Of a stretch of DNA of 47,518 bases, positions 32,952 through 40,471 are shown piece by piece (position 1 is the first letter of the stretch; each line of letters begins with the position of its first letter). Origin of the DNA: Clostridia bacterium (GTDB lineage Bacteria; Bacillota; Clostridia; Oscillospirales; Acutalibacteraceae). Location: NCBI GenBank assembly GCA_017472225.1, contig JAFUQS010000004.1, positions 1-47,518 of the forward strand, in the 5' to 3' direction. Below the pieces are notes generated by a model that ran no database searches, was not told the DNA's origin, and saw only the letters and a program-made list of their open reading frames with translations. A program made the translations under genes and the position numbers.

Positions 32952-33596
32952 TTATTCACTTATAGACTCTTTAATTGTTAAAGAAAGCTTTCTTATGCCT
33001 GTTCCCAACAGAACAAAAATCAAATGAAAGCCGGCAAGAGCAGGAGTGTAAAGAAAAAGCACATCGGTGTTGCCGCTAAAATAGGGGAGAAAAACAGACG
33101 GCACAAATATCAGCACAACAACGAAGGTGAAAAGCAGCTTTGTCTTTATTTTAAGAGAAGTTAATCCTAAAATCAGAGAATCGAGCATTGTTCCAATGAA
33201 AATTAAGAAAACAACCCCCATAACATCTGTGGGACCTGCCGTGAGCGGTGTGACATAAAACAGAATAAATAAAACAAGGCAAAAAAGTGAGCAAATCATT
33301 TTTTTCAGTCCTCCGATCTTTTTTTCTGTATGAACTATGGTTTCAACAATGAGCTGTTCTGCCTTTTCCTTGATTTCTTCTTCAACAATTCTTTCTCCCA
33401 TTAAAAGCTCGTTTACCGAAACATCAAGAGCTTTTGAAATAGGAATGAGAAGAGAAATTTCAGGAATACCTCTTCCCGTTTCCCAACGGGAGACAGCCTT
33501 GTCAGTACAATTCAGCTTTTCAGCAAGCTCCTTTTGTGTAAGATTTTTTTCTTTTCTCAGTTCTTTAATAAAACCGCCAATTTTTTGAGCGTTCAT
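32952..33596 (-). CDS. XRE-family transcriptional regulator with four membrane helices
   Basis: The 214 aa protein has an N-terminal XRE helix-turn-helix (residues about 5-60: GGFIKELRKEKNLTQKELAEKLNCTDKAVSRWETGRGIPE), an amphipathic linker (67-95), and four hydrophobic segments between 98 and 205. Such HTH-membrane proteins are common in Clostridia, and function and signal are unknown. A minus-strand promoter TTGCTT-16 nt-TATAAA is seen at about 33610-33640. It is a single gene opposite to mfd. Confidence 0.82.
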   Translation of the reverse strand: MNAQKIGGFIKELRKEKNLTQKELAEKLNCTDKAVSRWETGRGIPEISLLIPISKALDVSVNELLMGERIVEEEIKEKAEQLIVETIVHTEKKIGGLKKMICSLFCLVLFILFYVTPLTAGPTDVMGVVFLIFIGTMLDSLILGLTSLKIKTKLLFTFVVVLIFVPSVFLPYFSGNTDVLFLYTPALAGFHLIFVLLGTGIRKLSLTIKESISE

Positions 33597-33672
33597 AAAA
33601 TCACCTCTTTACACTCACATTTTATACTGAAAAGTGTTTAAAAAGCAACCTATGGAGCATAGAGTTACAAAA

Positions 33673-33712
33673 AAACAGGCAGAATCGAACAATAGATTCT
33701 GCCTGTTTTGTA
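33673..33712 (-). terminator. Terminator of the enoate reductase / aconitase-X operon
   Basis: A 15-bp perfect stem (arms 33673-33687 and 33696-33710) is followed by a T-run on the minus strand, about 55 nt past the last stop codon. Confidence 0.85.
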
Positions 33713-33766
33713 AATTCAGTGAGTGCGATGTACCCTTTGAAACTCAGGTACAACTCAATTCTGCAT

Positions 33767-34210
33767 TTAATCAACAATTACCGTACCGTCTTTTTTAACT
33801 TGCAGGGTCATTCCGTCTTTTACATAATCAAGGAATTCCTGACCGAGGTTGTCAACGGTTGTGATTGTATCGTCAGTCCAAACATCGGCAAGGATAACGC
33901 CTGCTGCTGCAAGGGAGTCGATAGGCTCTGAGAAAAGCATTGCTCTCGGCTGAATGTTGAGAGCGGTTGCTGTGTAAATTACCATACCGCCTGTTGTTGA
34001 GCCGATAGTTTTGGGAAGACAAAGTCCCTTACCGGTAATATTTTTGCCGAAAAGGTCAGCGTTATTCTGGTCTGAAACGATGGTTTCCTTCTTTCTTGCA
34101 AGGGCACTCTTCTGGAATGATGCAAGAGTATTGAAGCCGCCATGTGAAACTACTGCTTCAACGGTACATTCGCCTGCAATTACGGGGCGACCTTTAAATT
34201 CCTTACTCAT
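33767..34210 (-). CDS. Aconitase X swivel domain (DUF126) subunit
   Basis: The 147 aa protein resembles the small DUF126 subunit of aconitase-X-type dehydratases (cis-3-hydroxy-L-proline dehydratase or phosphomevalonate dehydratase in other organisms), with GRPVIAGECTVEAVVS at the N-terminus and a Gly-rich core STTGGMVIYTATAL. It should pair with the catalytic subunit in the preceding gene. The AAGGGAGGTATATAA site that serves it lies within the end of that gene, so the two are translationally coupled. Which substrate is dehydrated cannot be decided from sequence. Confidence 0.82.
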   Translation of the reverse strand: MSKEFKGRPVIAGECTVEAVVSHGGFNTLASFQKSALARKKETIVSDQNNADLFGKNITGKGLCLPKTIGSTTGGMVIYTATALNIQPRAMLFSEPIDSLAAAGVILADVWTDDTITTVDNLGQEFLDYVKDGMTLQVKKDGTVIVD

Positions 34211-35503
34211 TTATATACCTCCCTTAACTGCGATGGCGCAGATTTCATCATCGGTGTAATATCTTGATGTTGTATATGTACGAAGCTTGTTTGAGTTTGT
34301 CAGAACATTCTTCTTTCCGCAAAGGGGATTGTTCATATACATAAGAGGACAGATGCTTGTAAGGTTAATGCCCATTGCAATGAGCTTGTTGTATACGGCG
34401 CCGTCATTCTGTTTGAACTTCTGAAGCACATCGGGGGCGGTGGTTATAATTGTTGTCATACCTACCTTGCTCTTGCCCTGCTTTTTAAGCTCTGCGTCAA
34501 ATCTTTCTGCCCACTCGTGAATCTGAGCATATGTCAGATGAGGACAGCCGATGAAGCAACGGTCAGGCTTACCGTTGGGGTCCTTCCACATAACGGGATA
34601 AGAAGCCTTGACTCTTTCAAGCTCTGCATCGTCAATAACATAAACCTGTGCATCCTCATTGATGATTTTGTCACCCATTTCAACAGCTTCAGGGGTAAGA
34701 TTTTCAACATGGTAAAGACCTACTGCGCCGTTTGATGCAGTTGCAGCGCCCATATCCTTAAGATATGACTTGGTTTTATCGTCAAGCTCTGTACCGATGA
34801 ATTTGTCAAGACCCTTGATGTAGGGTACATCCTCCATAACCTTAAGACCGATTGCAGAACCGAGCACCTGTGCTTCCGGCTTCTTTGTGGTTTTAACTTC
34901 AATAATCCACTTTGCTTTTCTTCCCTCGTCTGTGAGAAGATCAAATTCGGGAACCTTGCCCAAAATCATACCGAAAAGCTCAATAATGCCGGAGTTACGG
35001 TTACATCTTGCACCGATAACGCTGTTGGCGTAAACAACGGCTGAGGATTCTGCCCATGAAAGGATATCACCCTTTTTAGGTGTGTTGCCCACTTCGTCAA
35101 GATAGCAGGTGCAGGTAAAGGCATTTTTATCCTTGAGACCAAGCTCACGAAGCTGCTTTTCATACATTTCCTGCTTGCCGTAAAGAATTTTTGAGAAGAT
35201 AAGCTTTTCAATAGGGTTGCATTTTACATTGGGATAGTCAATGGGGCGGGGGTCAACGGTGAAGGGCATTTCTGTTTTAAGGCCTGCATCGATAAGCTCC
35301 TGTGTGATATTGAAAACAGGGCTGAGAACGGAAATACCGAAGCTTGTAACAACATGTCCCGGAGCAGTAACCTTAACAAAGCGCTTTGCACCGAAGGTAT
35401 CGCCGTAAAGAATAAGGGTTTTGATAACCTTTGCCATAGTTTCACCCTTGGCGCCATTAAGTATGGCTTCTTCTTCCGGGGTGAGGATCATTTTATAATC
35501 CAT
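34211..35503 (-). CDS. Aconitase X catalytic subunit (DUF521)
   Basis: The 430 aa enzyme has the AcnX pattern with conserved motifs TCTCYLDEVGNTPKKGD, NSVIGARCNRNSGI near residue 160, and the C-terminal part FIGCPHLTYAQIHEW and SICPLMYMNNPL. The scattered Cys residues can hold an iron-sulfur cluster. AcnX enzymes dehydrate cis-3-hydroxyproline to pyrroline-2-carboxylate or act on mevalonate-5-phosphate in archaea. The enoate reductase upstream is 43 nt away on the same strand, so both belong to one operon. GGAG precedes the start. Confidence 0.85.
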   Translation of the reverse strand: MDYKMILTPEEEAILNGAKGETMAKVIKTLILYGDTFGAKRFVKVTAPGHVVTSFGISVLSPVFNITQELIDAGLKTEMPFTVDPRPIDYPNVKCNPIEKLIFSKILYGKQEMYEKQLRELGLKDKNAFTCTCYLDEVGNTPKKGDILSWAESSAVVYANSVIGARCNRNSGIIELFGMILGKVPEFDLLTDEGRKAKWIIEVKTTKKPEAQVLGSAIGLKVMEDVPYIKGLDKFIGTELDDKTKSYLKDMGAATASNGAVGLYHVENLTPEAVEMGDKIINEDAQVYVIDDAELERVKASYPVMWKDPNGKPDRCFIGCPHLTYAQIHEWAERFDAELKKQGKSKVGMTTIITTAPDVLQKFKQNDGAVYNKLIAMGINLTSICPLMYMNNPLCGKKNVLTNSNKLRTYTTSRYYTDDEICAIAVKGGI

Positions 35504-35546
35504 AGGAAATTTCTCCTTTTCAATAATTATTTATAAATGCTAAGTA

Positions 35547-37811
35547 TTACAGGTTGAGCGCACAGTTATAGCCTGACTTTGTTGCTTCAAAGACCTTACC
35601 TGCCTTGAAGGAGTCACCAATGTTGTAAACTTCAATTGTGGGACAGGCTGCCTGAATGTCAAGGAAGAGCTTTTCAGAGGGTCTTCCGCCTGCTGCCATA
35701 ACAACAAGGTCTGCTTCAAGCACTTCTTCCTTCATATCCTCTTTGATTTTGGGAGCAAGAGGATTGAGCACGTTTTCGGGAAGAATCGGATTCCAGGTAA
35801 GATAGGGATCGGGAACTGACTTGTGAGTATTTCTCAATACCTTTACACCGCCGTCTGTGAATGAAAGAAGTCTTGTACAGTTGAGAAGCTTGATGTTTGC
35901 GTCATACATATACTTAAGAAGATAGCCACGGTTAGCTGTACAGGTATGGTTCATCATATACTCTGCCATTTCAACAACAGTAACATCCTTGCCGTATTCC
36001 TTGTTAAGCATAAATGCAGTTTCGCAGCCTGTAACACCGCCGCCGATAACAACGACCTTCTTTGCATCTTTAGCCTTTTCGGGGTTTTCAAGAATGTCAA
36101 CGGCCTGAATCCAGTTAACCTTGTCATATCCGTCAACGGGAATGGTTACATCGGCAGTACCTGCAGCAACAACAACCTTGTCAAAGCCTCTTTCCTTAAT
36201 AAGCTCGGGTGTTGCTTCTGTGCCAAGCTCAACCTTGAGACCGTAGTCCTTCTTGGCTCTTTCAACTCTGCCGCCGAGCCACTCAACATAGTTCTTGATG
36301 TCAAATTTGATTTTCGGTGCTGAGCCGGGATTAAGTCGTCCTGCAAGGCGGTCGCTCTTTTCGATAATGGTTACATCATGACCTCTCTGAGCCGCAGTGA
36401 CTGCACATTCGATGCCGCCGGGGCCTGCACCGATAACTGCAACCTTGAGGGCTTTTTCTGCCTTCGGGGGAACTGCGGGATAAATTTCTTCAAAGGCAGT
36501 TCTGGGATTGACTGCACATTGGGGATGTCCGCCTTCAACAAATTCGTTGAGACAGCCTTCCTGACAACCGATACAGGGGAGAATTTCATCAACTCTGCCT
36601 GTTCTTGCCTTGTTGGGCCACTCAGCATCTGCAAGAAGGGGACGGCCAAGCATAACCATATCACACTTTTCTTCTCTGAGTGCTCTTTCGGCAAGGTCGG
36701 GATAGCCTAACTTACCAACGCCGACAACGGGAACGGGTAATCCCTGATTTGAAAGGATCTTTTCCTTTTCAAAGAAGTCCTTGACAATTTTTGCAACATC
36801 AAGGAAGCAACCGGGAGGCATTGATCCGGGGGGATGGGGAAGCCACCAGTTATCGTAGCAGCCAAGGTCAACGTCGAACATATCAACACCGGCTCTTACA
36901 AGGTTCTTCATATAATCAAGGGTCATTTCAATTGTTCTGCCGTTTCTGAACTTCTTGAGAGATGAAACAGAATTCATTTTGTCGCCGTAGGTTTCATTGA
37001 GAGCAAGTGAAAGGTCAATACGGTACATAATGGGGAAGTTCTTTCCGCAACGTTCACGGATATATTCGATTGTCTTGATGCCGAATGCCTGCCAATCCTT
37101 GAAGGGGCCCATAATACGGCGGTTGAATGCCGGGTTGGTGAGCTGCTCCATAAGATAGCCTTCATGACCGTGAAGATAAACACCGTCGATGTTCATTGCT
37201 TTTGCGTCAGCGGCACACTGACCGATATTTTTGATGATTTTGTTGAGCTTCATCGCACTCATGGGTACGCAGGGCACCTGAGGCATATACCAGCTGGGAT
37301 TCATGGAAGCAGACTGAGGAAGCTTCATTGAGTTAACAAGGCACTGAGGATTACCCACACGGCCAAGACCGGGAGTTACCTGAATGAAGATTCTTGCACC
37401 GTAGGAATGTACATTTGCAGAAAGGTCACGCCAGCCTGCAAAGCAGGTACGGCTTCTGTCAAGACGGGGAAAGTATGTAAGCTTATCAAGCTCTGTGATT
37501 GTGTGGTCAAGACCGTGAGAAACAGGAACAAGACCTGTTGTGATAAGACCTACGCCGCCTTTTGCACGCTCTGTAAAATAGGCAATCATCTTCTCATTGG
37601 GGCGACCTGTTTCGTCGCACATGGAAATGTTACCCATAGGGGCCATGACGATTCTGTTTTTAACAGTCATTTTGTTAATCTGAATGGGGGAGAAGAGACT
37701 TTCGTAAGGATAAAGCTCCTGAGTCATTTTGCCATCTTTGACGGTTTGCTCATCATCGAACCAATGACCGTAAAAGTCCATCAACTCCTGAATTTTGGGG
37801 TCTTTTTTCAA
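35547..37811 (-). CDS. Old-Yellow-Enzyme-type flavin/[4Fe-4S] enoate reductase (FadH/BaiCD-like)
   Basis: The 754 aa protein is longer than the usual 640-680 aa. Residues about 38-400 are an FMN-binding TIM barrel (KNRIVMAPMGN), with a central YLHGHEGYLMEQLTNPAFNRR in place of the canonical HGAHGYL motif. Four Cys in C-x2-C-x3-C-x11-C (CIGCQEGC onward, about 412-431) ligate a 4Fe-4S cluster. The rest binds FAD (IGAGPGG near 457) and NAD(P)H (VIGGGVTG near 590). It would reduce activated C=C bonds. The start is TTG with AAGGAGG 8 nt upstream. It is the first gene of the AcnX operon. Confidence 0.85.
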   Translation of the reverse strand: MKKDPKIQELMDFYGHWFDDEQTVKDGKMTQELYPYESLFSPIQINKMTVKNRIVMAPMGNISMCDETGRPNEKMIAYFTERAKGGVGLITTGLVPVSHGLDHTITELDKLTYFPRLDRSRTCFAGWRDLSANVHSYGARIFIQVTPGLGRVGNPQCLVNSMKLPQSASMNPSWYMPQVPCVPMSAMKLNKIIKNIGQCAADAKAMNIDGVYLHGHEGYLMEQLTNPAFNRRIMGPFKDWQAFGIKTIEYIRERCGKNFPIMYRIDLSLALNETYGDKMNSVSSLKKFRNGRTIEMTLDYMKNLVRAGVDMFDVDLGCYDNWWLPHPPGSMPPGCFLDVAKIVKDFFEKEKILSNQGLPVPVVGVGKLGYPDLAERALREEKCDMVMLGRPLLADAEWPNKARTGRVDEILPCIGCQEGCLNEFVEGGHPQCAVNPRTAFEEIYPAVPPKAEKALKVAVIGAGPGGIECAVTAAQRGHDVTIIEKSDRLAGRLNPGSAPKIKFDIKNYVEWLGGRVERAKKDYGLKVELGTEATPELIKERGFDKVVVAAGTADVTIPVDGYDKVNWIQAVDILENPEKAKDAKKVVVIGGGVTGCETAFMLNKEYGKDVTVVEMAEYMMNHTCTANRGYLLKYMYDANIKLLNCTRLLSFTDGGVKVLRNTHKSVPDPYLTWNPILPENVLNPLAPKIKEDMKEEVLEADLVVMAAGGRPSEKLFLDIQAACPTIEVYNIGDSFKAGKVFEATKSGYNCALNL

Positions 37812-37831
37812 TTGTGTTTCCTCCTTTTTGC

Positions 37832-37898
37832 CTCTTTTATGCTTAAAAGAGACTTTAGTTCAATAAAATATTATACTCTTTTTATATATATTCGTCAA
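37832..37898 (-). promoter_or_regulatory. Promoter and leader hairpin of the enoate reductase / aconitase-X operon
   Basis: On the minus strand TTGACG, 17 nt and TATAAT (37870-37898), then a leader with an 8-bp hairpin CTCTTTTA/TAAAAGAG (37832-37851) just before the ribosome binding site. Confidence 0.75.
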
Positions 37899-37998
37899 CA
37901 AGATTGAAATATTTTGGTCATATTTATATCGAATTTTGTCATGTGTTTTTTGATATGACAGCCTGAGTGAGTTCTTTGGCAGGAGATACACAACAAAA

Positions 37999-38026
37999 AA
38001 GACCCTTGCCAAAGCAAGAGTCTTCT
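37999..38026 (-). terminator. Terminator of the peptide D-E unit
   Basis: AAGACCCTTGC/GCAAGAGTCTT arms (37999-38009 with 38014-38024, one G-T pair) with an adjacent U-run on the minus strand. Confidence 0.75.
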
Positions 38027-38045
38027 TTATGCTGCTTACAACTGA

Positions 38046-38144
38046 TTATTCTTCAATATCAAAAGCCTTAAGAAGGAAGTTGATAAAACCATCGAAAATT
38101 CTGGTAAGTGCAAGATATACGTCTTCAATTACGCTCCAATCCAT
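38046..38144 (-). CDS. Small anionic amphipathic peptide E (32 aa)
   Basis: ATG 38144 to TAA 38046-38048 encodes 32 residues, MDWSVIEDVYLALTRIFDGF followed by INFLLKAFDIEE. Nearly the whole peptide can form one amphipathic helix with Ile/Leu/Phe on one face and Asp/Glu on the other. It shares the MDWS start with peptide D, and its ATG lies 20 nt after the stop of D, with AAAGGAG upstream. It is therefore the second cistron of a two-peptide transcript. No homologue is recognised. Confidence 0.82.
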   Translation of the reverse strand: MDWSVIEDVYLALTRIFDGFINFLLKAFDIEE

Positions 38145-38164
38145 GATAGAACTCCTTTCGATAA

Positions 38165-38314
38165 TTATGCTTCTGCAGTTGTGTCGTCGATGTTGGGATA
38201 ATCATCGGGCGGCCACTTTTCAGTTGCTCCGAAGATATACATGAGCCACTGCATTACTCTGTCCATGAACCAAAGAAATTCATCCCAAACTTCTCTAAAT
38301 CCGCTCCAATCCAT
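38165..38314 (-). CDS. Small anionic amphipathic peptide D (49 aa)
   Basis: ATG 38314 to TAA 38165-38167 encodes 49 residues beginning MDWSGFREVWDEFLWFMDRV, Trp-rich (five Trp in total), followed by a Pro-rich acidic tail ending DDTTAEA. A longer in-frame ORF starts at 38455 but would read through the promoter and leader. AAAGGAG 7 nt upstream supports the shorter one. It shares the N-terminal MDWS with E and acidic Ala/Glu tails with peptides C and F. It is probably membrane-active or membrane-associated (guess). Confidence 0.82.
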   Translation of the reverse strand: MDWSGFREVWDEFLWFMDRVMQWLMYIFGATEKWPPDDYPNIDDTTAEA

Positions 38315-38353
38315 AATGTATCTCCTTTCGAAAATAGTAGATTCATCGTTTAT

Positions 38354-38436
38354 GGGGACACTTATCCCCTTATTGTTCAAAAGTATTGTACTACTTAATT
38401 CACCTCTTGTCAACGATTTTTTTTCAAAAAGTTCAT
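38354..38436 (-). promoter_or_regulatory. Promoter and leader hairpin of peptides D-E
   Basis: On the minus strand ATGAA (38436-38432), 18 nt, TTGACA (38413-38408), 17 nt and TACAAT (38390-38385). In the leader, GGGGA/TCCCC arms (38354-38358 with 38365-38369) form a hairpin. The ATGAA position matches peptides A, B and C exactly. Confidence 0.85.
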
Positions 38437-38643
38437 CTTTGTTAAATTTGTACATAAAGCGACACTTTTTATGTTATAAGTATTAAAAGATAAAAAAGAC
38501 AATAATCTTTTTAGGAATAAAAAAATATATATCTGCTTTGCTTCGTTATCTGAAAAACAATATATTGTGTTTTTTGCAGCTTATTTGCACAAATAGAAAA
38601 AATGCACAATAAAAATTCAAGGTAAAACTGTGTAAATTGTCCT

Positions 38644-38673
38644 TTGAAACAGGGTCTTGTTAAATGGTATAAT
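38644..38673 (+). promoter_or_regulatory. Promoter of the CarD-like gene
   Basis: TTGAAA (38644-38649), an 18-nt spacer and TATAAT (38668-38673). Confidence 0.7.
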
Positions 38674-38707
38674 ATATCATAGAGAAAAAGCAAAGCGAGG
38701 TATCTTT

Positions 38708-39229
38708 ATGGCTGAGGTTTTTGATGTCGGCTCTGCCGTTGTGTATGATGTTTACGGAGTCTGCAGGGTTCAGGAAATTAAAATGATGTCCTTTTCCCGT
38801 GACAAGATAAAAGAAAAATATTATGTTCTGGCACCGCTCAACAGTGCCATTTCAACCTATTATGTGCCGGTGAACGGTGAAAAGCTTAACAAAAAGCTGC
38901 GCAGACCCTTCACTGTGGAACAGATACACAGTCTGCTTGACAAGGTCAAGGATTGTGATTACGGCTGGATTGATAACCGTCAGCTTCGTGCCGATTCCTA
39001 TCATCAGATTTTGCATGAGGGTGTAACCTCTGAGCTTCTGGCTCTTATCAGATGTCTTTTTGAAAGAAAGCAGGAGCTTTCGGAAAAGGGTAAAAATCTT
39101 TCATCAACAGACGAGGGCGTTTTGTCCTCTGCCGAAAAGCTTATAAATGAGGAGTTTGCATTTTCGTTGGGTATTGAAAGCGGTGAAGTCAGCTCCTATA
39201 TCAAGGAATACTTTGAAAAGAAAAACTGA
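38708..39229 (+). CDS. CarD/CdnL-family transcription factor
   Basis: The 173 aa protein has the CarD-type N-terminal RNA-polymerase-binding Tudor-like domain (residues about 4-65: FDVGSAVVYDVYGVCRVQEI) and a helical C-terminal DNA-contacting domain (LALIRCLFERKQELSEKGKNLSSTDEGVLSSAEKLI). It stabilises open promoter complexes. The same RNA-polymerase interaction fold is present in Mfd (493 onward). A ribosome binding site GCGAGG is 8 nt upstream of ATG 38708. It is monocistronic with its own terminator. Confidence 0.87.
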   Translation: MAEVFDVGSAVVYDVYGVCRVQEIKMMSFSRDKIKEKYYVLAPLNSAISTYYVPVNGEKLNKKLRRPFTVEQIHSLLDKVKDCDYGWIDNRQLRADSYHQILHEGVTSELLALIRCLFERKQELSEKGKNLSSTDEGVLSSAEKLINEEFAFSLGIESGEVSSYIKEYFEKKN

Positions 39230-39242
39230 ATTTATCCGAAGG

Positions 39243-39276
39243 GCTGTTAAAACACAGGTTTTAGCAGCTTTTTTTC
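39243..39276 (+). terminator. Terminator of the CarD-like gene
   Basis: GCTGTTAAAAC/GTTTTAGCAGC (39243-39253 with 39258-39268, one T-G) followed by a T-run. Confidence 0.85.
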
Positions 39277-39333
39277 TGTTTTTTATTTGTTTTAATGGTG
39301 AAAATAGCAGAAATTATTTGTGAAAATTTTATC

Positions 39334-39363
39334 TTGTAACAGTGTTTGCCCATATAGTATAAT
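39334..39363 (+). promoter_or_regulatory. Promoter of the cytidylate-kinase-like gene
   Basis: TTGTAA (39334-39339), an 18-nt spacer and TATAAT (39358-39363). Confidence 0.6.
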
Positions 39364-39407
39364 ATAAGTACAGAAAGAACACAGCTCAGGCAAAAGGAGG
39401 AGAATTT

Positions 39408-40010
39408 ATGAAGAAAAAGGTTATCACCGTCAGCCGTCAGTTCGGCTCCGGGGGAAGAAGCATAGGCAAAGAAATTGCAAAAAGATTAGGCTATGACTAC
39501 TATGATGCAGAGCTTGTTGAAAAGGTTGCAAAGGAAACGGGCTTTGATCCCTCGTATATTGCCGACGCAGGTGAGTATGCTCCGGGAAAAAGTATGCTTT
39601 CTTATGCATTTTCCTCTGCAGCGCCTCATGGTGCGGGCAGTCCGATGAGCGCATCCGATTATCTCTGGTCAACCCAGAGCAGAATCATTGCTGAACTTGC
39701 TGAAAAAGGCAACTGTGTGATTGTGGGAAGGTGTGCCGATTATATTCTGCGGGAAAGAGAGGATTGCCTGAATATTTTCATTCATGCTTCAAAGGAATAC
39801 AGGGCAGAAAGAATTGTTGAGCTTTACGGTGAAACGGATAAGGCAACCGTGAAGCGCCTTGATGAAAAGGACGGAAAACGAAGGGTGAATTATAAATACT
39901 TCACCGGCAGAGAATGGGGCAGCACAGAAAATTACCACATTTCTCTTGACAGCGGAGCAATCGGCCATGATGAATGTGTGGATATAGTCTGCCGTATTGT
40001 TGAAAATTAA
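39408..40010 (+). CDS. Cytidylate kinase-like family protein
   Basis: The 200 aa protein resembles the Cytidylate_kin2 group. SRQFGSGGRSIGKEIAKRLGY at residues about 9-28 is a P-loop-like nucleotide-binding segment (GSGGRS), and CVIVGRCADYILRE is the second conserved block. These proteins are predicted to phosphorylate a nucleoside monophosphate or another small molecule; CMP is not established for this branch. GGAGG precedes ATG 39408. It is a single gene. Confidence 0.82.
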   Translation: MKKKVITVSRQFGSGGRSIGKEIAKRLGYDYYDAELVEKVAKETGFDPSYIADAGEYAPGKSMLSYAFSSAAPHGAGSPMSASDYLWSTQSRIIAELAEKGNCVIVGRCADYILREREDCLNIFIHASKEYRAERIVELYGETDKATVKRLDEKDGKRRVNYKYFTGREWGSTENYHISLDSGAIGHDECVDIVCRIVEN

Positions 40011-40060
40011 AAATCAAAGCTCTGTCCGTAAAATCTGCGACAGAGCAGACTATAGCAAAA

Positions 40061-40089
40061 AAACAGGAACCCCGACAGGGTTCCTGTTT
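40061..40089. terminator. Strong bidirectional terminator
   Basis: A 12-bp perfect stem AAACAGGAACCC/GGGTTCCTGTTT (40061-40072 with 40078-40089), between the cytidylate-kinase-like gene and the convergent peptide F gene. Confidence 0.9.
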
Positions 40090-40106
40090 ATGCTTGAAAA
40101 TCGGAA

Positions 40107-40223
40107 TTATTCAGCGGCTGTTGTTTCTTCGTCCTCTGCCTGCGGGAAGAGTTCCTTGAAGAAGTTCATGATGATTTCGAGAACGCCTCTGATTGTGTCG
40201 AGTACTTTCTGTAATGCTTCCAT
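40107..40223 (-). CDS. Small anionic amphipathic peptide F (38 aa)
   Basis: ATG 40223 to TAA 40107-40109 encodes 38 residues, MEALQKVLDTIRGVLEIIMN, then FFKELFPQAEDEETTAAE. A single amphipathic helix spans residues 3-26, followed by a Pro and an acidic Ala/Thr tail. AGGAGG lies 8 nt upstream. It resembles D and C in its Ala/Glu-rich tail but lacks their N-terminal Trp. It has its own promoter and a strong terminator. Confidence 0.82.
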   Translation of the reverse strand: MEALQKVLDTIRGVLEIIMNFFKELFPQAEDEETTAAE

Positions 40224-40265
40224 AGTTGCACCTCCTAAGTTAATCGGATTTACTTCCGTGAATTT

Positions 40266-40294
40266 ATAATATCAAATATTAACTGAATTGTCAA
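40266..40294 (-). promoter_or_regulatory. Promoter of peptide F
   Basis: On the minus strand TTGACA, 17 nt and TATTAT. A CGGA/TCCG mini-hairpin lies in the leader, as in the leader of peptide G. The ATGAA box of the other peptide promoters is absent here. Confidence 0.75.
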
Positions 40295-40394
40295 GCGTTA
40301 AAGGTATGATAATAAAATATAATAATTCGACAAAATTTATATCACAATCGGGAATTTGTGGTCCTGTGAAAAAGGCGTATTTTTTCTTCAGGCG

Positions 40395-40450
40395 GGCTCA
40401 TTCCGATGAGCATAATTCTGCTTGACCATAACGGTTTAATGCTATACAAT
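40395..40450 (+). promoter_or_regulatory. Promoter of the hemolysin III gene, with an upstream hairpin
   Basis: TTGACC (40422-40427), a 17-nt spacer and TACAAT (40445-40450). A short GCTCAT/ATGAGC hairpin (40395-40410) lies upstream. Confidence 0.6.
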
Positions 40451-40471
40451 AATATATGGAGTTGATTTTAA

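Larger units (their letters stand above)
38315..38707. other. 393-nt gene-free AT-rich region with two divergent promoters
   Basis: The left part is the leader and promoter of peptides D-E. The middle (about 38440-38640) is AT-rich with no convincing coding frame. The right end is the carD-like promoter. I see no repeat or RNA gene here. Confidence 0.6.

Noticed and set aside
38315-38455. Long start (38455) of the 96-aa frame containing peptide D
   Set aside because: The extension covers the leader hairpin, the -10 and the -35 of a near-perfect promoter, and has no ribosome binding site. The ATG at 38314 has AAAGGAG at the right spacing.
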